The position numbers and the translations under genes are program-made. The notes under the pieces are model-generated. The model ran no database searches, was not told where the DNA came from, and was given only the letters and a program-made list of their open reading frames with translations. Source: an uncultured Eubacteriales bacterium (GTDB taxonomy: Bacteria; Bacillota; Clostridia; Christensenellales; Aristaeellaceae). Taken from it: a stretch of DNA of 64,000 bases. Below are positions 7,793 to 17,052 of this stretch, piece after piece (within the stretch, counting starts at the first letter, position 1; each line of letters begins with the position of its first letter). Where the stretch lies: assembly GCA_902789365.1 (NCBI GenBank), contig CADANQ010000006.1, positions 495 to 64,494 of the forward strand, in the 5' to 3' direction.

Positions 7793-8580
7793 ATGGACAA
7801 AACAATGACCCAGGACCAGCGGCTGAGCTTCCTCGTTGAAGCTTTCAAGGCAGATTCGGGCAATTATCAGAATTTGGTCACACCCAAAGATACCGCCGGC
7901 AGGCGGCGCATCCTCCGGTCGCTGATGAACATCCGCATGCCCGGCACGATGCCGGAAAATGTGACCTGCAAGGCCGTGCAAGAGAGAAAGGAATCGTTAC
8001 GCCGGACGATATTCCGGTGCTGCATGACGGTCTCTCCATCTGGCAGGGCGATATCACCAGACTTGCAGTGGACGCCATTGTGAACGCGGCCAACTCCCAA
8101 ATGCTCGGATGCTTTGTGCCTATGCACACCTGCATTGACAACTGTATCCATTCCTTCGCGGGCATCCAGCTCCGCGCCGCCTGCAACCGGCAGATGGAGG
8201 CGTTCAGGCAGCAGTATGGCCCTGATTACGAGCAGCCAACGGCTGTCCCGATGCTGACGGACGCCTATAACCTGCCCGCAAAAAAGGTGATTCATATCGT
8301 TGGGCCGATCGTGGAGAGCAGGCTGACGCCGGCGCTGGAAAAGGCCCTGGCTGACTGCTACGCTAACACGCTGGATATGTGCCTGGAAAACGGGCTGAAA
8401 AGTGTGGCCTTCTGCTGCATTTCCACAGGGGTTTTCCGTTTTCCGGGATGCCACGCGGCTGAAATTGCCGTGAAAACCGTAAAAGAGTGGATGCTCAGGC
8501 ATCCTGGAGCCATGGATCGGGTGATCTTCAATGTTTTCAAGGATGAGGACAAAGAATACTATGAGCAGGAATTACAATGA
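7793..8580 (+). pseudogene. Zinc-type macrodomain (ADP-ribosyl hydrolase), deleted and frameshifted
   Basis: The start (MDKTMTQDQRLSFLVEAF to MNIRMPGTMPENV) and the main body (AREKGIVTPDDIPVLHDG, then GDITRLAVDAIVNAANSQM) lie in different frames. The join is near 7965-7985, where I estimate about eight residues are missing. The body has the ADP-ribose loop NAANSQMLGCF and the Cys/His pattern CF-x-PMHTCIDN-x-IHSFAG typical of the zinc-containing macrodomains linked to SirTM sirtuins, which remove ADP-ribose from modified lipoyl carrier proteins. An ATG at 8017 could still start the whole macro fold (MLHDGLSIWQGDI), so some activity might remain. The stop overlaps the sirtuin start by 20 bases. 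Confidence 0.75.
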
Positions 8581-9488
8581 ACGGCCAAACGGCTATCTGG
8601 AAACCATTCGGAATGGTCTGGATGGCGTGCGAGGTTTCCGGGATGGCCTGTCCATCGGTATAGGCACACGTACAGAACAGATCGAGCGTTTGAAGACGGA
8701 ACTGAAGACGGCGGACGCCATCGTCATCGGTGCTGGAGCCGGATTGTCCACCTCGGCAGGCTTTGTCTACAGCGGTGAACGTTTCCGGTACTGCTTCTCG
8801 GACTTCGCGGAGCGCTTCGGGATTAAGAACATGTATTCCGGCGGCTTCTACCCCTTCCCGGATGAAGAGACATACTGGGCCTGGTGGAGCAGTTATGGCC
8901 GACAAGGATTATTTTGTGATCACCACCAATGTGGATCACATGTTCCAGAAGGCGGGCTTTGACAAGAAGCGCCTGTTCTATACCCAGGGTGACTATGGCC
9001 TCTTCCAAAACCAGCACCCGACTGTACAGAAGACCTGGGACAACGAAGAATGGGTCATGCAGGCCATGGCTGCGCAGGGCTTTGTGAAGAATGCAGACGG
9101 CTCATTTATTATGCCGGAGGACAGAAAAGTCGCCATGCGCATTCCGACCGCGCTGATTCCCCGCAGCCCGGAGGACGGGCGCAAAGTGATGCCCAATCTG
9201 CGGTCGGATGATTCCTTTGTGGAGGACGAGGGCTGGCGGCGGGCATCCGCTGCCTATGCTGATTACCTCCGACAGCACGACGGTCAGCACGTGCTGTATC
9301 TGGAGATCGGGGTCGGCAGCAACACGCCGGTGATCATCAAATATCCCTTCTGGCAAATGACGAACGACAATCCGAAGGCAGTTTACTGCTGCCTGAATTA
9401 TGATGAGGCTTACTGCCCAAAGCAGATCGAAGCGCGCAGCATCTGTATCGACGGGGATACCGGAACACTTTTAAGAGAATGGCTGTAA
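8561..9488 (+). pseudogene. SirTM-type sirtuin, deleted and frameshifted
   Basis: The frame starts at ATG 8561 (MSRNYNERPN). It shows the NAD-binding segment IVIGAGAGLSTSAGF followed by YSGERFRYCFSDF, which is typical of class M sirtuins that act as protein ADP-ribosyltransferases. After EETYWAWWS (near 8890) about 25 residues are missing and the frame changes. The rest continues in the frame that reads MADKDYFVITTNVDHMFQKAG with the catalytic histidine region, then VLYLEIGVGSNTPVIIKYPF. An extra stretch of about 30 residues also follows the start. The enzyme is probably inactive. The macro-SirTM pair normally adds and removes ADP-ribose on a lipoylated GcvH-like protein, which is absent here. 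Confidence 0.75.
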
Positions 9489-9550
9489 AAATGAAGACGT
9501 TTTCTGCTCTATTATGTGATATTTGCTAAAACTTGAGCGACTGCCACATT

Positions 9551-9593
9551 GACCGCCACGGGAGAATTATTCCCTGTCGGCGGTCTTTTTTTT
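9551..9593 (+). terminator. Rho-independent terminator after the stress operon
   Basis: The stem GACCGCC / GGCGGTC, strengthened inside by GGGA / TTCCC, is followed by eight T residues (9586-9593). It lies about 60 bases after the sirtuin stop and closes the operon that begins at 5413. Confidence 0.85.
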
Positions 9594-9668
9594 GTTTTTG
9601 GCACTGTAAAACGATACGACTTTTGGGCGTAGGAAGGTGAACCGCCTAAGCAATTGGAGGGACACCGG

Positions 9669-9746
9669 ATGACGCCGGATGAAAAAAGCCGCTTGACCGC
9701 CATGCGCAAAGCAGGCCGGAGTTATACAGAGATAGCCGATGAGTAA
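9669..9746 (+). pseudogene. Helix-turn-helix relic
   Basis: ATG at 9669 with GGAGGG in front opens a 25-codon frame (MTPDEKSRLTAMRKAG, then RSYTEIADE). It matches the opening of a small HTH protein of the kind carried near recombinases (the usual continuation is a second helix), but stops at TAA. A second start with AGAGGAGG lies at 9857 (MNIMKMKHRSKLLGACPV) and runs directly into the end of the chromate-transporter gene on the other strand. Both look like truncated leftovers. Confidence 0.4.
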
Positions 9747-9928
9747 CTGCTTCCTTTACCCCGTACCGCTGTGCGTAATTCTTTGGGGATTGCGGATACC
9801 TCTGATGGATTCTGCCGGAATTCGTCAGACTCAATTTCATAAGAGGAGGAACGGGGATGAACATCATGAAGATGAAACACCGGTCGAAACTTCTGGGAGC
9901 GTGCCCGGTCCTCATTTGGGAACAGACG

Positions 9929-10492
9929 CTAACAGAGCAGCTGGAAGAGCAGCTCCAGGCAGCCGCAGCCTGCCATCACAAGAATCGGATTCAGCTTCCA
10001 CACCCGCAGGCATACCAGGGCGCCGAAAAAGAGCAAGGCGGCGCGGATTTGAAAATTCCCTGCCAAAAAGCTGATTGTTCCGTCGGCAAACAGAGTCGGC
10101 AGCAGGATGGAGAGCCCAGCGCTGAAGATCGTGGCCACGACCGCGGGACGGAGGGATTGCAATATCCCCTGCATCAAAGTCAGACTGCGGTATTTTTTAT
10201 AAAGCCAGGCCAGGACTGTCACAAACAGGCAGGAAGGCAGCACAACCCCTGATGTCGCTGCCAATGCGCCGGGAATGCCGGCCACCTGGCTGCCCACGAA
10301 GGTGGCGGCATTCACTGCAATGGGGCCGGGCGTCATCTCGGCTATTGTCACCAGATCGGTAAAATCCGAAAGACTGATCCATGCATGGTTCGCTACCACC
10401 TGAGACTGAATCAGGGGCATGGCTGCATATCCGCCGCCGAAGGAGAAGACACCGATCTGTAAAAAAGCAAGAAACAGCTGCAGATATATCAT
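9929..10492 (-). CDS. Chromate transporter-like (CHR) protein, second half-size subunit
   Basis: A 187-residue membrane protein of the single-domain CHR family. The start is ATG at 10492, which overlaps the stop of the upstream gene as ATGA, so translation is coupled. It has the family hallmark FSFGGGYAAMPLIQ near residue 16 and the segment MTPGPIAVNAATFVG near residue 54, with about five membrane helices. Short CHR proteins work as pairs of opposite topology to export chromate or a related anion by proton exchange. The longer minus-strand frame upstream of 10492 is only overlap with the partner gene. Confidence 0.9.
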   Translation of the reverse strand: MIYLQLFLAFLQIGVFSFGGGYAAMPLIQSQVVANHAWISLSDFTDLVTIAEMTPGPIAVNAATFVGSQVAGIPGALAATSGVVLPSCLFVTVLAWLYKKYRSLTLMQGILQSLRPAVVATIFSAGLSILLPTLFADGTISFLAGNFQIRAALLFFGALVCLRVWKLNPILVMAGCGCLELLFQLLC

Positions 10493-11055
10493 GCCTTTGC
10501 TCCTTTTTTTGTCCGGATGAGTGTACGGATTGCACCGATAGCGGCAGTAATCAAAATAATCCAGATTACGTTGACCCTGAGAAAGTAGTTTGCCGCGAAA
10601 GCGGCTGCCATGACAGCTGTCAGTATCCAATCCCGGCACTTGACCACTCCCGCGGCCATATCCCAAACCACCGACATAATCACCGCCGCCACGCCGGCCT
10701 TCATGCCGCGAAGCAGGGCCTGAATCGCCGGATTGTCCCGAAAGGCGTTGTAGAACATGGAAACAAGAGTCAGAATGATGAATGGCGGAATCACAGCGCC
10801 GAGTACCGCGCACAGGATTCCGAAAATGCCGCCCAGTTTATAGCCGACCACAATAGCGCCGTTCACCGCGATCGCGCCGGGGGAAGACTGAGCAATGGCT
10901 ACCAGATCCAGCATTTCCTCCTGATCAATCCAGTGCAGCTCGTCCACAAACTTTCGCTTGAGCAGGGTTATAATCACATAACCGCCGCCAAAGGTGAAAG
11001 CGCTTAAATATAGGGTAGAGAGAAAGATTTTCAGATATTTTTGCTTTGTTTCCAC
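10489..11055 (-). CDS. Chromate transporter-like (CHR) protein, first half-size subunit
   Basis: A 188-residue partner of the gene that overlaps its stop. I place the start at the GTG at 11055, because GGAGG sits nine bases in front and the protein then begins METKQKYLKIFLSTLYLSAF; the longer frame to 11109 has no RBS. The hallmark FTFGGGYVIITLL lies near residue 20 and QSSPGAIAVNGAIVVG near residue 58. It lies divergent from a LysR regulator, the usual setting for CHR pairs in Clostridia, so the LysR protein is likely to control it. Whether chromate is the physiological substrate is unknown. Confidence 0.9.
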   Translation of the reverse strand: METKQKYLKIFLSTLYLSAFTFGGGYVIITLLKRKFVDELHWIDQEEMLDLVAIAQSSPGAIAVNGAIVVGYKLGGIFGILCAVLGAVIPPFIILTLVSMFYNAFRDNPAIQALLRGMKAGVAAVIMSVVWDMAAGVVKCRDWILTAVMAAAFAANYFLRVNVIWIILITAAIGAIRTLIRTKKGAKA

Positions 11056-11331
11056 GGTTTCTGTCCTCCGGCTTGCCAAAGAGCCGAATACACTGCCGCA
11101 TAACGGCAAAGGTATTCGATCCAGAATTCTTATAAATAATATTATATCACAGCTTCCTGCCGGATTCTCCTGACATCAAATCTTTTTGCTGAATACAGCC
11201 GGAGAGCTTCCTGGCATCTTCTCTTTTCCGGTTAGCGTGCAGCGGCAGCTTCATTCCCGGCCGGGGATTGCCGCCGTCAGGGAAAATATAACGCCGCCGG
11301 TCACGGGTTTCCCGAGGGGATTTCAGGGTTT

Positions 11332-11367
11332 TTCCGTGCTGACAAAAAATACGGAATAAACTATAAT
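11332..11367 (+). promoter_or_regulatory. Promoter and inverted repeat for the LysR gene
   Basis: CTGACA (11339-11344) and TATAAT (11362-11367) are 17 bases apart. The inverted repeat TTCCGT-N13-ACGGAA (11332-11337 and 11351-11356) overlaps the promoter, a position that fits LysR autoregulation. The remainder of the 420-base divergent space (11056-11331) holds nothing else that I can name. Confidence 0.65.
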
Positions 11368-11476
11368 ATACTTGGTGGCGCAGCATGCCGGGAACGGCAA
11401 GAGCAAGGGGAGACAGCCGGATCTGTCATGTGATGCCGCGCGAGATCGACCGGCAAAGGATAATGGAGAGAACAAA

Positions 11477-12406
11477 ATGAACATTTTACACCTGAAATAC
11501 GTAATCGGCATCGCAGAGAACGGCTCCATCAATAAGGCGGCGGAGAAAATGCATGTGGCGCAGCCCAATCTGAGCCGGGTGGTCAGGGAAATGGAAGCCG
11601 ATCTGGGGATCCAGTTCTTTCACCGCTCCTCCAAGGGCATGATGCTGACGCCGGACGGCGAGCTGTTCGTCAATCAGGCCCGGAAGATTCTGGAGCAGAT
11701 CGACGAAATGGAAAGCCTGTATAAAGAAAAAAAGGCCGGCAAACAGCGCTTTTCCATTTCCGTGCCCAGAGCAAGCTATATCTCGGATGCTTTCGCCGCC
11801 TTTTCGCGAACGCTGGGAAAAGAAAAGGTGGAGATCTTCTATCAGGAAACCAATGCGCTGCAGGCGGTAAAAAATATCCTGGAGGTCGGATACAATCTGG
11901 GCATTATCCGCTATGCGGCGGGCTATGATAAATACTTCAAACAAATGATGATGGAAAAAGGACTGAAAGGCGAGATCGTCGCGGAGTTTAAATATGTGCT
12001 GGTGATGCGGGAAGACTGCGCCTTGGCCGGGATGGAAACGATCCGTTTTGCGGACCTGCAAAAATACATCCAGATTGCGCACGCCGATCCCTATGTGCCT
12101 TCCCTGCCGCTTTCCACCGTAAGAAACGAGGAACTGCCGCAAACACCGCGGCGCATCTTTGTGTTTGAACGGGGAAGCCAGCTGGATTTGCTGACCGAAA
12201 ACCCGGAAACCTTTATGTGGGTGTCTCCTCTGCCTGAGCGGCTTTTGAAGCGGCTGCATCTGGTGCAGCGGGAATGCGCGGAAAACCAGCGCCTGTACCG
12301 GGATATGCTGATTCATCGGCGGGATTATCAGATGACGGAGATGGATAAGCGTTTCATTACCGAGCTGACCCAATCCAAACGCGAATGCATCACAAGGAAA
12401 AAATAA
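11477..12406 (+). CDS. LysR family transcriptional regulator
   Basis: A 309-residue LysR-type regulator. The N-terminal winged helix spans about residues 1-60 (MNILHLKYVIGIAENGSINKA, then AQPNLSRVVREMEADLGIQFF and RSSKGMMLTPDGE). The linker and substrate-binding domain follow. I chose ATG 11477 because it begins at the usual LysR position and has GGAGAG in front; a longer frame to 11372 has no RBS. Divergent from the CHR pair, which it probably activates in response to an unknown ligand. Confidence 0.9.
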   Translation: MNILHLKYVIGIAENGSINKAAEKMHVAQPNLSRVVREMEADLGIQFFHRSSKGMMLTPDGELFVNQARKILEQIDEMESLYKEKKAGKQRFSISVPRASYISDAFAAFSRTLGKEKVEIFYQETNALQAVKNILEVGYNLGIIRYAAGYDKYFKQMMMEKGLKGEIVAEFKYVLVMREDCALAGMETIRFADLQKYIQIAHADPYVPSLPLSTVRNEELPQTPRRIFVFERGSQLDLLTENPETFMWVSPLPERLLKRLHLVQRECAENQRLYRDMLIHRRDYQMTEMDKRFITELTQSKRECITRKK

Positions 12407-12517
12407 AAAGGAATCCCAAACGGCTTTGCTGTCATTTACGGCGGTAAAGCTTCTTTTTTGTCAGGAGCTGATCGCAAATGATAAATAATGATATATCGGT
12501 TATACTCTTTTGGTAAT

Positions 12518-12556
12518 TTGCACACGGCGGACATTTCGATATAATACATATCGAAA
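12518..12556 (+). promoter_or_regulatory. rex-adhE promoter with palindrome over the -10 box
   Basis: TTGCAC (12518-12523) and TATAAT (12540-12545) are 16 bases apart. The near-perfect dyad TTTCGATAT-N5-ATATCGAAA (12534-12556) covers the -10 box and the start point. It differs from the common Rex box TTGTTAA-N4-TTAACAA. I infer Rex autoregulation. Confidence 0.65.
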
Positions 12557-12569
12557 GGAGGATGATCCT

Positions 12570-13226
12570 TTGCAAAGTACGCTTTCCAGGGCGACGCTGG
12601 GGCGGCTGCCCGTCTATCTGCAGTTTATCCGCGGAGTGGAAACGGAAAAGGTGTCGGCCGCGCAGATCGCCAGGGGTCTGGGACTGGGCGAGGTTCAGGT
12701 GCGCAAGGACCTGGCCAGCGTATGCGCGGCGGGGCTTCCGAAAGTAGGCTACCCTGTGCAGGCGCTTCGCCGGGATATGGAAAAGGCGCTGAAAACGGAC
12801 GCGCCGACCTGCGCCGTCATTGTAGGCGCGGGCAAGCTGGGCTCCGCCCTGATGGAATACGACGGGTTCGGAGAATACGGGATGGAGATCATCGCCGCCT
12901 TTGACAAAAACCCGGCGGCATCCCCCCGGGTTCACGGCCGTGTGCCCGTGTATCCCATGGACCGTCTGGCCGCGTTTTGCGCATCGCATCGGGTTCGGGC
13001 GGGCATCCTGTCAGTGCCCGCGGCTTCGGCTCAGTCCGCCGCGGATGAGATGGTTAAAAGCGGCCTGATAGCGATCCTCAATTTTGCGCCGTTTCCCATC
13101 AAAGTGCCGTCCCACGTGACGGTGCATCAGGAAAATATCGCATTATCTCTGGCTTATCTCCAAATGACAGCCGGTGAATCACGCAAACAGGAAAAGGAGA
13201 AACAGTATGGACAAAGAAGCATTTGA
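12570..13226 (+). CDS. rex: Redox-sensing transcriptional repressor Rex
   Basis: A 218-residue Rex protein, which senses NADH/NAD+ and represses fermentation genes. The N-terminal winged helix (ATLGRLPVYLQFIRG, AAQIARGLGLGEVQVRKDL) is followed by a Rossmann domain (CAVIVGAGKLGSALMEYDGF, then EIIAAFDKNP) and the C-terminal swapped helix. The start is a TTG at 12570, chosen because AAAGGAGG lies seven bases in front and the residues then match family position 1. The wing reads GLPKVGY where most Rex proteins have GKRGVGY, which may go with the unusual operator. It overlaps adhE by 20 bases, its expected main target. Confidence 0.9.
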   Translation: MQSTLSRATLGRLPVYLQFIRGVETEKVSAAQIARGLGLGEVQVRKDLASVCAAGLPKVGYPVQALRRDMEKALKTDAPTCAVIVGAGKLGSALMEYDGFGEYGMEIIAAFDKNPAASPRVHGRVPVYPMDRLAAFCASHRVRAGILSVPAASAQSAADEMVKSGLIAILNFAPFPIKVPSHVTVHQENIALSLAYLQMTAGESRKQEKEKQYGQRSI

Positions 13227-15909
13227 CAAGGTGGACAGCGTGGAAGCGCTGGAAGCGGCTATTGACCGGGTGCGCGCCGCGCAGCGTCTCTTCGCTGCCT
13301 TTACCCAGGAGCAGGTGGACCGGATTTTCCTGGCCGCGGCCACGGCAGCCAACCGGGCCCGCATCCCCCTGGCCAGGCTGGCCGTTGAGGAAACGGGCAT
13401 GGGCGTGGTGGAGGACAAGGTAATCAAGAACCATTACGCCAGCGAGTATATATACAACGCTTACCGGGATACCAAAACCTGCGGCGTGATTGAGGAAGAC
13501 AAGGCTTACGGCATAAAGAAAATCGCGGAGCCCATCGGCGTTGTAGCTGCGGTGATTCCCACCACCAACCCCACCTCCACCGCCATTTTCAAGGCGCTGA
13601 TCTGCCTGAAAACCCGCAACGGCATCATTTTCAGCCCCCATCCCCGGGCTAAGAAAGCCACCATAGCAGCGGCTAAGACGGTGCTGGACGCGGCGGTGAA
13701 GGCCGGCGCGCCGGAGGGCATCATCAGCTGGATCGACGTGCCTTCCCTGGAGATGACCAACACCCTGATGCGGGAAGCGGATATCATCCTGGCCACGGGC
13801 GGCCCCGGCATGGTGAAGGCCGCCTATTCCAGCGGCAAGCCCGCCCTGGGCGTCGGCGCGGGCAACGTGCCCGCCGTCATCGACGACAGCGCGGACCTGG
13901 TGCTGGCGGTCAATTCCATCATCCATTCCAAGACCTTCGATAACGGAATGATCTGCGCCTCCGAGCAGAGCGTAATCGTGCCGGAAAGCATTTATGACAC
14001 CGTCAGGGAAGAGTTTGCCGCCCGCGGCTGCTGGTTCCTGAAAGGCGAGGAACTGGATAAGGTGCGCCGCACCATCCTGATCAACGGCGCGCTGAACGCA
14101 AAAATCGTGGGACAGAGCGCCTTCAAAATCGCCGCGATGGCAGGAGTTGCCGTACCGGAAGGAACCAAGGTGCTCATCGGCGAGGTGGAATCCGTGGAGC
14201 TTTCCGAGGAATTCGCCCATGAAAAGCTGAGCCCGGTGCTGGCTATGTACCGCGCCAAAGATCCGGAGGATGCCTTCGGAAAGGCCGAACGTCTGATTGC
14301 CGACGGCGGCTATGGCCACACCGCTTCACTGTATGCCGACACACGGAAGAAGCCTGAGGTGCTGGATGCCTTCGCGGCCCGGATGAAAACTTGCCGCATC
14401 GTGGTGAACACCCCTTCCTCTCACGGCGGCATCGGCGATCTGTACAACTTCAAAATGGCCCCGTCCCTCACCCTGGGCTGCGGCAGCTGGGGCGGGAACT
14501 CTGTGTCCGAAAACGTGGGCGTGAAGCACCTGCTGAACATCAAAACCGTGGCCGAGAGGAGAGAGAACATGCTGTGGTTCCGCGCGCCGGAAAAGGTGTA
14601 CATCAAGAAGGGCTGCCTGCCGGTGGCGCTGGATGAGTTAAAGTACGTAATGGGCAAAAAGAAAGCCTTTATCGTTACCGATAATTTCCTTTATAACAAC
14701 GGCAGCACCTGGCCCATAACCAAAAAACTGGATCAGCTGGGCATCCGGCACGCCACCTTCTTTGACGTGGCCCCCGATCCCACCCTGGCCTGCGCCAAAG
14801 CCGGCGCGGAGCAGATGCGCCTGTTCCAGCCCGACGTGATCATCGCCCTGGGCGGCGGCAGCGCCATGGACGCGGCCAAGATTATGTGGGTGCTGTACGA
14901 GCATCCTGAGGTTGATTTCCAGGATATGGCCATGCGCTTCATGGACATCCGCAAGCGAGTCTACACCTTCCCGAAGATGGGAGAAAAGGCGTATTTCATC
15001 GCCGTTCCCACCTCCGCCGGCACGGGCAGCGAGGTGACGCCGTTTGCGGTCATCACGGATGAACAGAGCGGCGTAAAATATCCTCTGGCCGATTACGCGC
15101 TTTTGCCCAACATGGCGATCATCGATACCGATTTCCATATGACCGCCCCCAAGGGCCTGACCGCGGCCAGCGGCATCGACGCCGTGACCCACGCGCTGGA
15201 AGCCTACGCCTCCATGATGGCCACGGATTACACCGACGGCCTGGCCATCAAAGCCCTGCAAACCATTTTCGAATACCTGCCCCGGGCGTATGACAACGGC
15301 CTTAACGACGTGGAAGCCAGGGAAAAGATGGCCAACGCCGCCACCATGGCGGGCATGGCTTTCGCCAACGCCTTCCTGGGTGTGTGCCATTCCATGGCCC
15401 ACAAGCTGGGCGCGTTCCATCATATCGCTCATGGCGTGGCCAACGCCCTGATGATCGAAGAGGTGCTGCGCTTCAACGCCGCCGAAGCCCCCGCCAAGAT
15501 GGGCACCTTCCCGCAGTACGATCATCCCCGCACCCTGCGCCGCTATGCCGAGGTGGCCGAAGCCCTGGGCGTCCGCGGCGACAATGACCGGGATAAGCTG
15601 GAAGGACTCATTAAACTCATCAACAACCTGAAGACTTATGTAGGCATCAAGCCTTCCATCCGGGATTATGTGGCGGATGAAAAGGACTTCCTGAACCGCC
15701 TGGACGACATGGTTGAGCAGGCCTTCGACGACCAGTGCACCGGCGCCAACCCGCGCTATCCCCTCATGAGCGAAATCAAACAGATGTACCTGAACGCCTA
15801 TTACGGTGAAAAGCATTTTGCCGAAACGCCCATGCCCACGGCGGACGATCTGGATGGCGTCAGGGACGACGCCGTGAAGAAGGCCTATCGGACCGGCCGG
15901 AAAAAGTGA
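13207..15909 (+). CDS. adhE: Bifunctional acetaldehyde-CoA/alcohol dehydrogenase
   Basis: A 900-residue AdhE, which reduces acetyl-CoA to acetaldehyde and then ethanol with two NADH. The first half (to about residue 430) is an aldehyde dehydrogenase with the catalytic cysteine in NGMICASEQS near residue 248. The second half (from about 460) is an iron-dependent alcohol dehydrogenase with the NAD loop GGGSAMDAAK near residue 548 and the metal-binding histidines in CHSMAHKLGAFHHIAHG. The start at 13207 has AGGAGAAACAGT in front and lies inside the end of rex. Full length. Probably controlled by Rex and likely to form spirosome filaments as in the family. Confidence 0.97.
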   Translation: MDKEAFDKVDSVEALEAAIDRVRAAQRLFAAFTQEQVDRIFLAAATAANRARIPLARLAVEETGMGVVEDKVIKNHYASEYIYNAYRDTKTCGVIEEDKAYGIKKIAEPIGVVAAVIPTTNPTSTAIFKALICLKTRNGIIFSPHPRAKKATIAAAKTVLDAAVKAGAPEGIISWIDVPSLEMTNTLMREADIILATGGPGMVKAAYSSGKPALGVGAGNVPAVIDDSADLVLAVNSIIHSKTFDNGMICASEQSVIVPESIYDTVREEFAARGCWFLKGEELDKVRRTILINGALNAKIVGQSAFKIAAMAGVAVPEGTKVLIGEVESVELSEEFAHEKLSPVLAMYRAKDPEDAFGKAERLIADGGYGHTASLYADTRKKPEVLDAFAARMKTCRIVVNTPSSHGGIGDLYNFKMAPSLTLGCGSWGGNSVSENVGVKHLLNIKTVAERRENMLWFRAPEKVYIKKGCLPVALDELKYVMGKKKAFIVTDNFLYNNGSTWPITKKLDQLGIRHATFFDVAPDPTLACAKAGAEQMRLFQPDVIIALGGGSAMDAAKIMWVLYEHPEVDFQDMAMRFMDIRKRVYTFPKMGEKAYFIAVPTSAGTGSEVTPFAVITDEQSGVKYPLADYALLPNMAIIDTDFHMTAPKGLTAASGIDAVTHALEAYASMMATDYTDGLAIKALQTIFEYLPRAYDNGLNDVEAREKMANAATMAGMAFANAFLGVCHSMAHKLGAFHHIAHGVANALMIEEVLRFNAAEAPAKMGTFPQYDHPRTLRRYAEVAEALGVRGDNDRDKLEGLIKLINNLKTYVGIKPSIRDYVADEKDFLNRLDDMVEQAFDDQCTGANPRYPLMSEIKQMYLNAYYGEKHFAETPMPTADDLDGVRDDAVKKAYRTGRKK

Positions 15910-15924
15910 GAGGAGGAGAAGAAC

Positions 15925-16674
15925 ATGAATCTGGACCGCGTTATTGCCGTGCGCAACGCCAAGACCATTTACCGGGACGGCGACCGGTGCGTGAAGGTGT
16001 TTAATGAAAACTATTCCAAGGCGGACATCCTCAACGAAGCGCTGAATCAGGCCCGCATTGAGGAAACCGGGCTGCATGTTCCCAGAATTCTGGGCGTTAC
16101 CATGATCGAAGGGAAGTGGGCCATCCTCTCCGATTTCATCCCGGGAAAAACCTTGTCCCAACTGATGAAGGAAAACCCGGACAATAAGTCGGAATATTTA
16201 AATCAGTTTGTGGATATCCAGATGGAAGTGCAGAGCAAAACCTGCCCGATGCTGAACCGCCTTAAGGACAAGATGAGCCGCAAGATCAGTCAGGCCGATC
16301 TGGACGCCAACACCCGTTATGATCTGCATGCCCGCCTGGAGGGAATGCCGACCCACAGCAAGGTGTGCCACGGGGATTTCTGGCCCTCCAACATCATCAT
16401 CAGCGAGGACGGCACGCCCTACATCATCGACTGGAGTCACGTGACCCAGGGCAACGCCTCCGCCGACGTGGCCAGAACGTATCTGCTGTTCTGGCTGAAC
16501 GGCGACGAGGACGGCGCGAGGGAATACCTGAAGCTGTTCTGCGAAAAGAGCGGCACGCCCATGCAGTATGTGCAGAAATGGATGCCCATCGTGGCGGCCA
16601 GTCAGTCCGTCAAGGGCAACGAAAAGGAGCGGGAATTCCTGCTCTCCTGGGCCAGCGTGGTGGAGTATCATTAA
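15925..16674 (+). CDS. Phosphotransferase (aminoglycoside phosphotransferase-like kinase)
   Basis: A 249-residue kinase-like protein. The N-lobe holds CVKVFNENYSKADILNEA with the ATP-anchoring lysine; the catalytic loop is CHGDFWPSNIII near residues 149-160 and the metal-binding aspartate follows in YIIDWSHVT. It starts 15 bases after adhE with AGGAGGAGAAGAAC in front, so it is in the Rex-controlled operon. The substrate is unknown; the operon setting makes small-metabolite phosphorylation more likely than antibiotic resistance, but that is inference. Confidence 0.8.
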   Translation: MNLDRVIAVRNAKTIYRDGDRCVKVFNENYSKADILNEALNQARIEETGLHVPRILGVTMIEGKWAILSDFIPGKTLSQLMKENPDNKSEYLNQFVDIQMEVQSKTCPMLNRLKDKMSRKISQADLDANTRYDLHARLEGMPTHSKVCHGDFWPSNIIISEDGTPYIIDWSHVTQGNASADVARTYLLFWLNGDEDGAREYLKLFCEKSGTPMQYVQKWMPIVAASQSVKGNEKEREFLLSWASVVEYH

Positions 16675-16773
16675 ACCCGTTTCTTCCGCTTTCGCGGCTT
16701 ATGACGGGAAGGGGAGCGACGGGGAATCCCCCCCTTCTCTTTGAATCAGTCATCTGTAAAAGGAGACAGGACA

Positions 16774-17013
16774 ATGACAGTAACGGTTTGCATCGGTTCT
16801 TCCTGCCATATCAAGGGCTCCCGGTCCGTGGTGGAGAAATTGCAGGATCTGATTGCTGAAGAAAACCTGGGCGACAAGATTGAGCTGGGCGGCACCTTCT
16901 GCATGGGCAGATGCCGGCAGGGCGTGTGCGTCACGGTGGACGGAGAGTTTTTCTCCGTATCCCCGGAGACCGTTTCTTCCTTCTTTGAAAAAGAAATCAA
17001 AGCAAGGGTGTAA
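16774..17013 (+). CDS. NuoE-like thioredoxin-fold [2Fe-2S] protein
   Basis: A 79-residue protein with the thioredoxin-like ferredoxin fold. The ligand cysteines are in CIGSSCHIKG (residues 5-10) and FCMGRCRQGVCVTVDG (about 43-58). It resembles the NuoE/HydA-associated domain, which passes electrons in electron-bifurcating hydrogenases and NADH dehydrogenases, but it stands alone here. Start ATG 16774 has AAAGGAGACAGGACA in front. It follows the Rex-AdhE genes by about 100 bases, which fits a role in redox balance, and is closed by a terminator. Confidence 0.85.
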   Translation: MTVTVCIGSSCHIKGSRSVVEKLQDLIAEENLGDKIELGGTFCMGRCRQGVCVTVDGEFFSVSPETVSSFFEKEIKARV

Positions 17014-17052
17014 ATTAACCGATTGTCTGACTTTGAAATCGATATCACAAAA

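Noticed and set aside
14638..16161. 507-codon minus-strand frame opposite adhE
   Set aside because: adhE is unmistakable on the plus strand with all motifs; the opposite frame is an artefact of GC-rich third positions.
15925..16674. Antibiotic resistance phosphotransferase
   Set aside because: Only the general kinase fold can be read; its place behind rex-adhE argues for a metabolic substrate.
16690..16740. Terminator between the phosphotransferase and [2Fe-2S] genes
   Set aside because: GAAGGGG and CCCCTTC can pair, but the stem has a large loop and no real T-tract.
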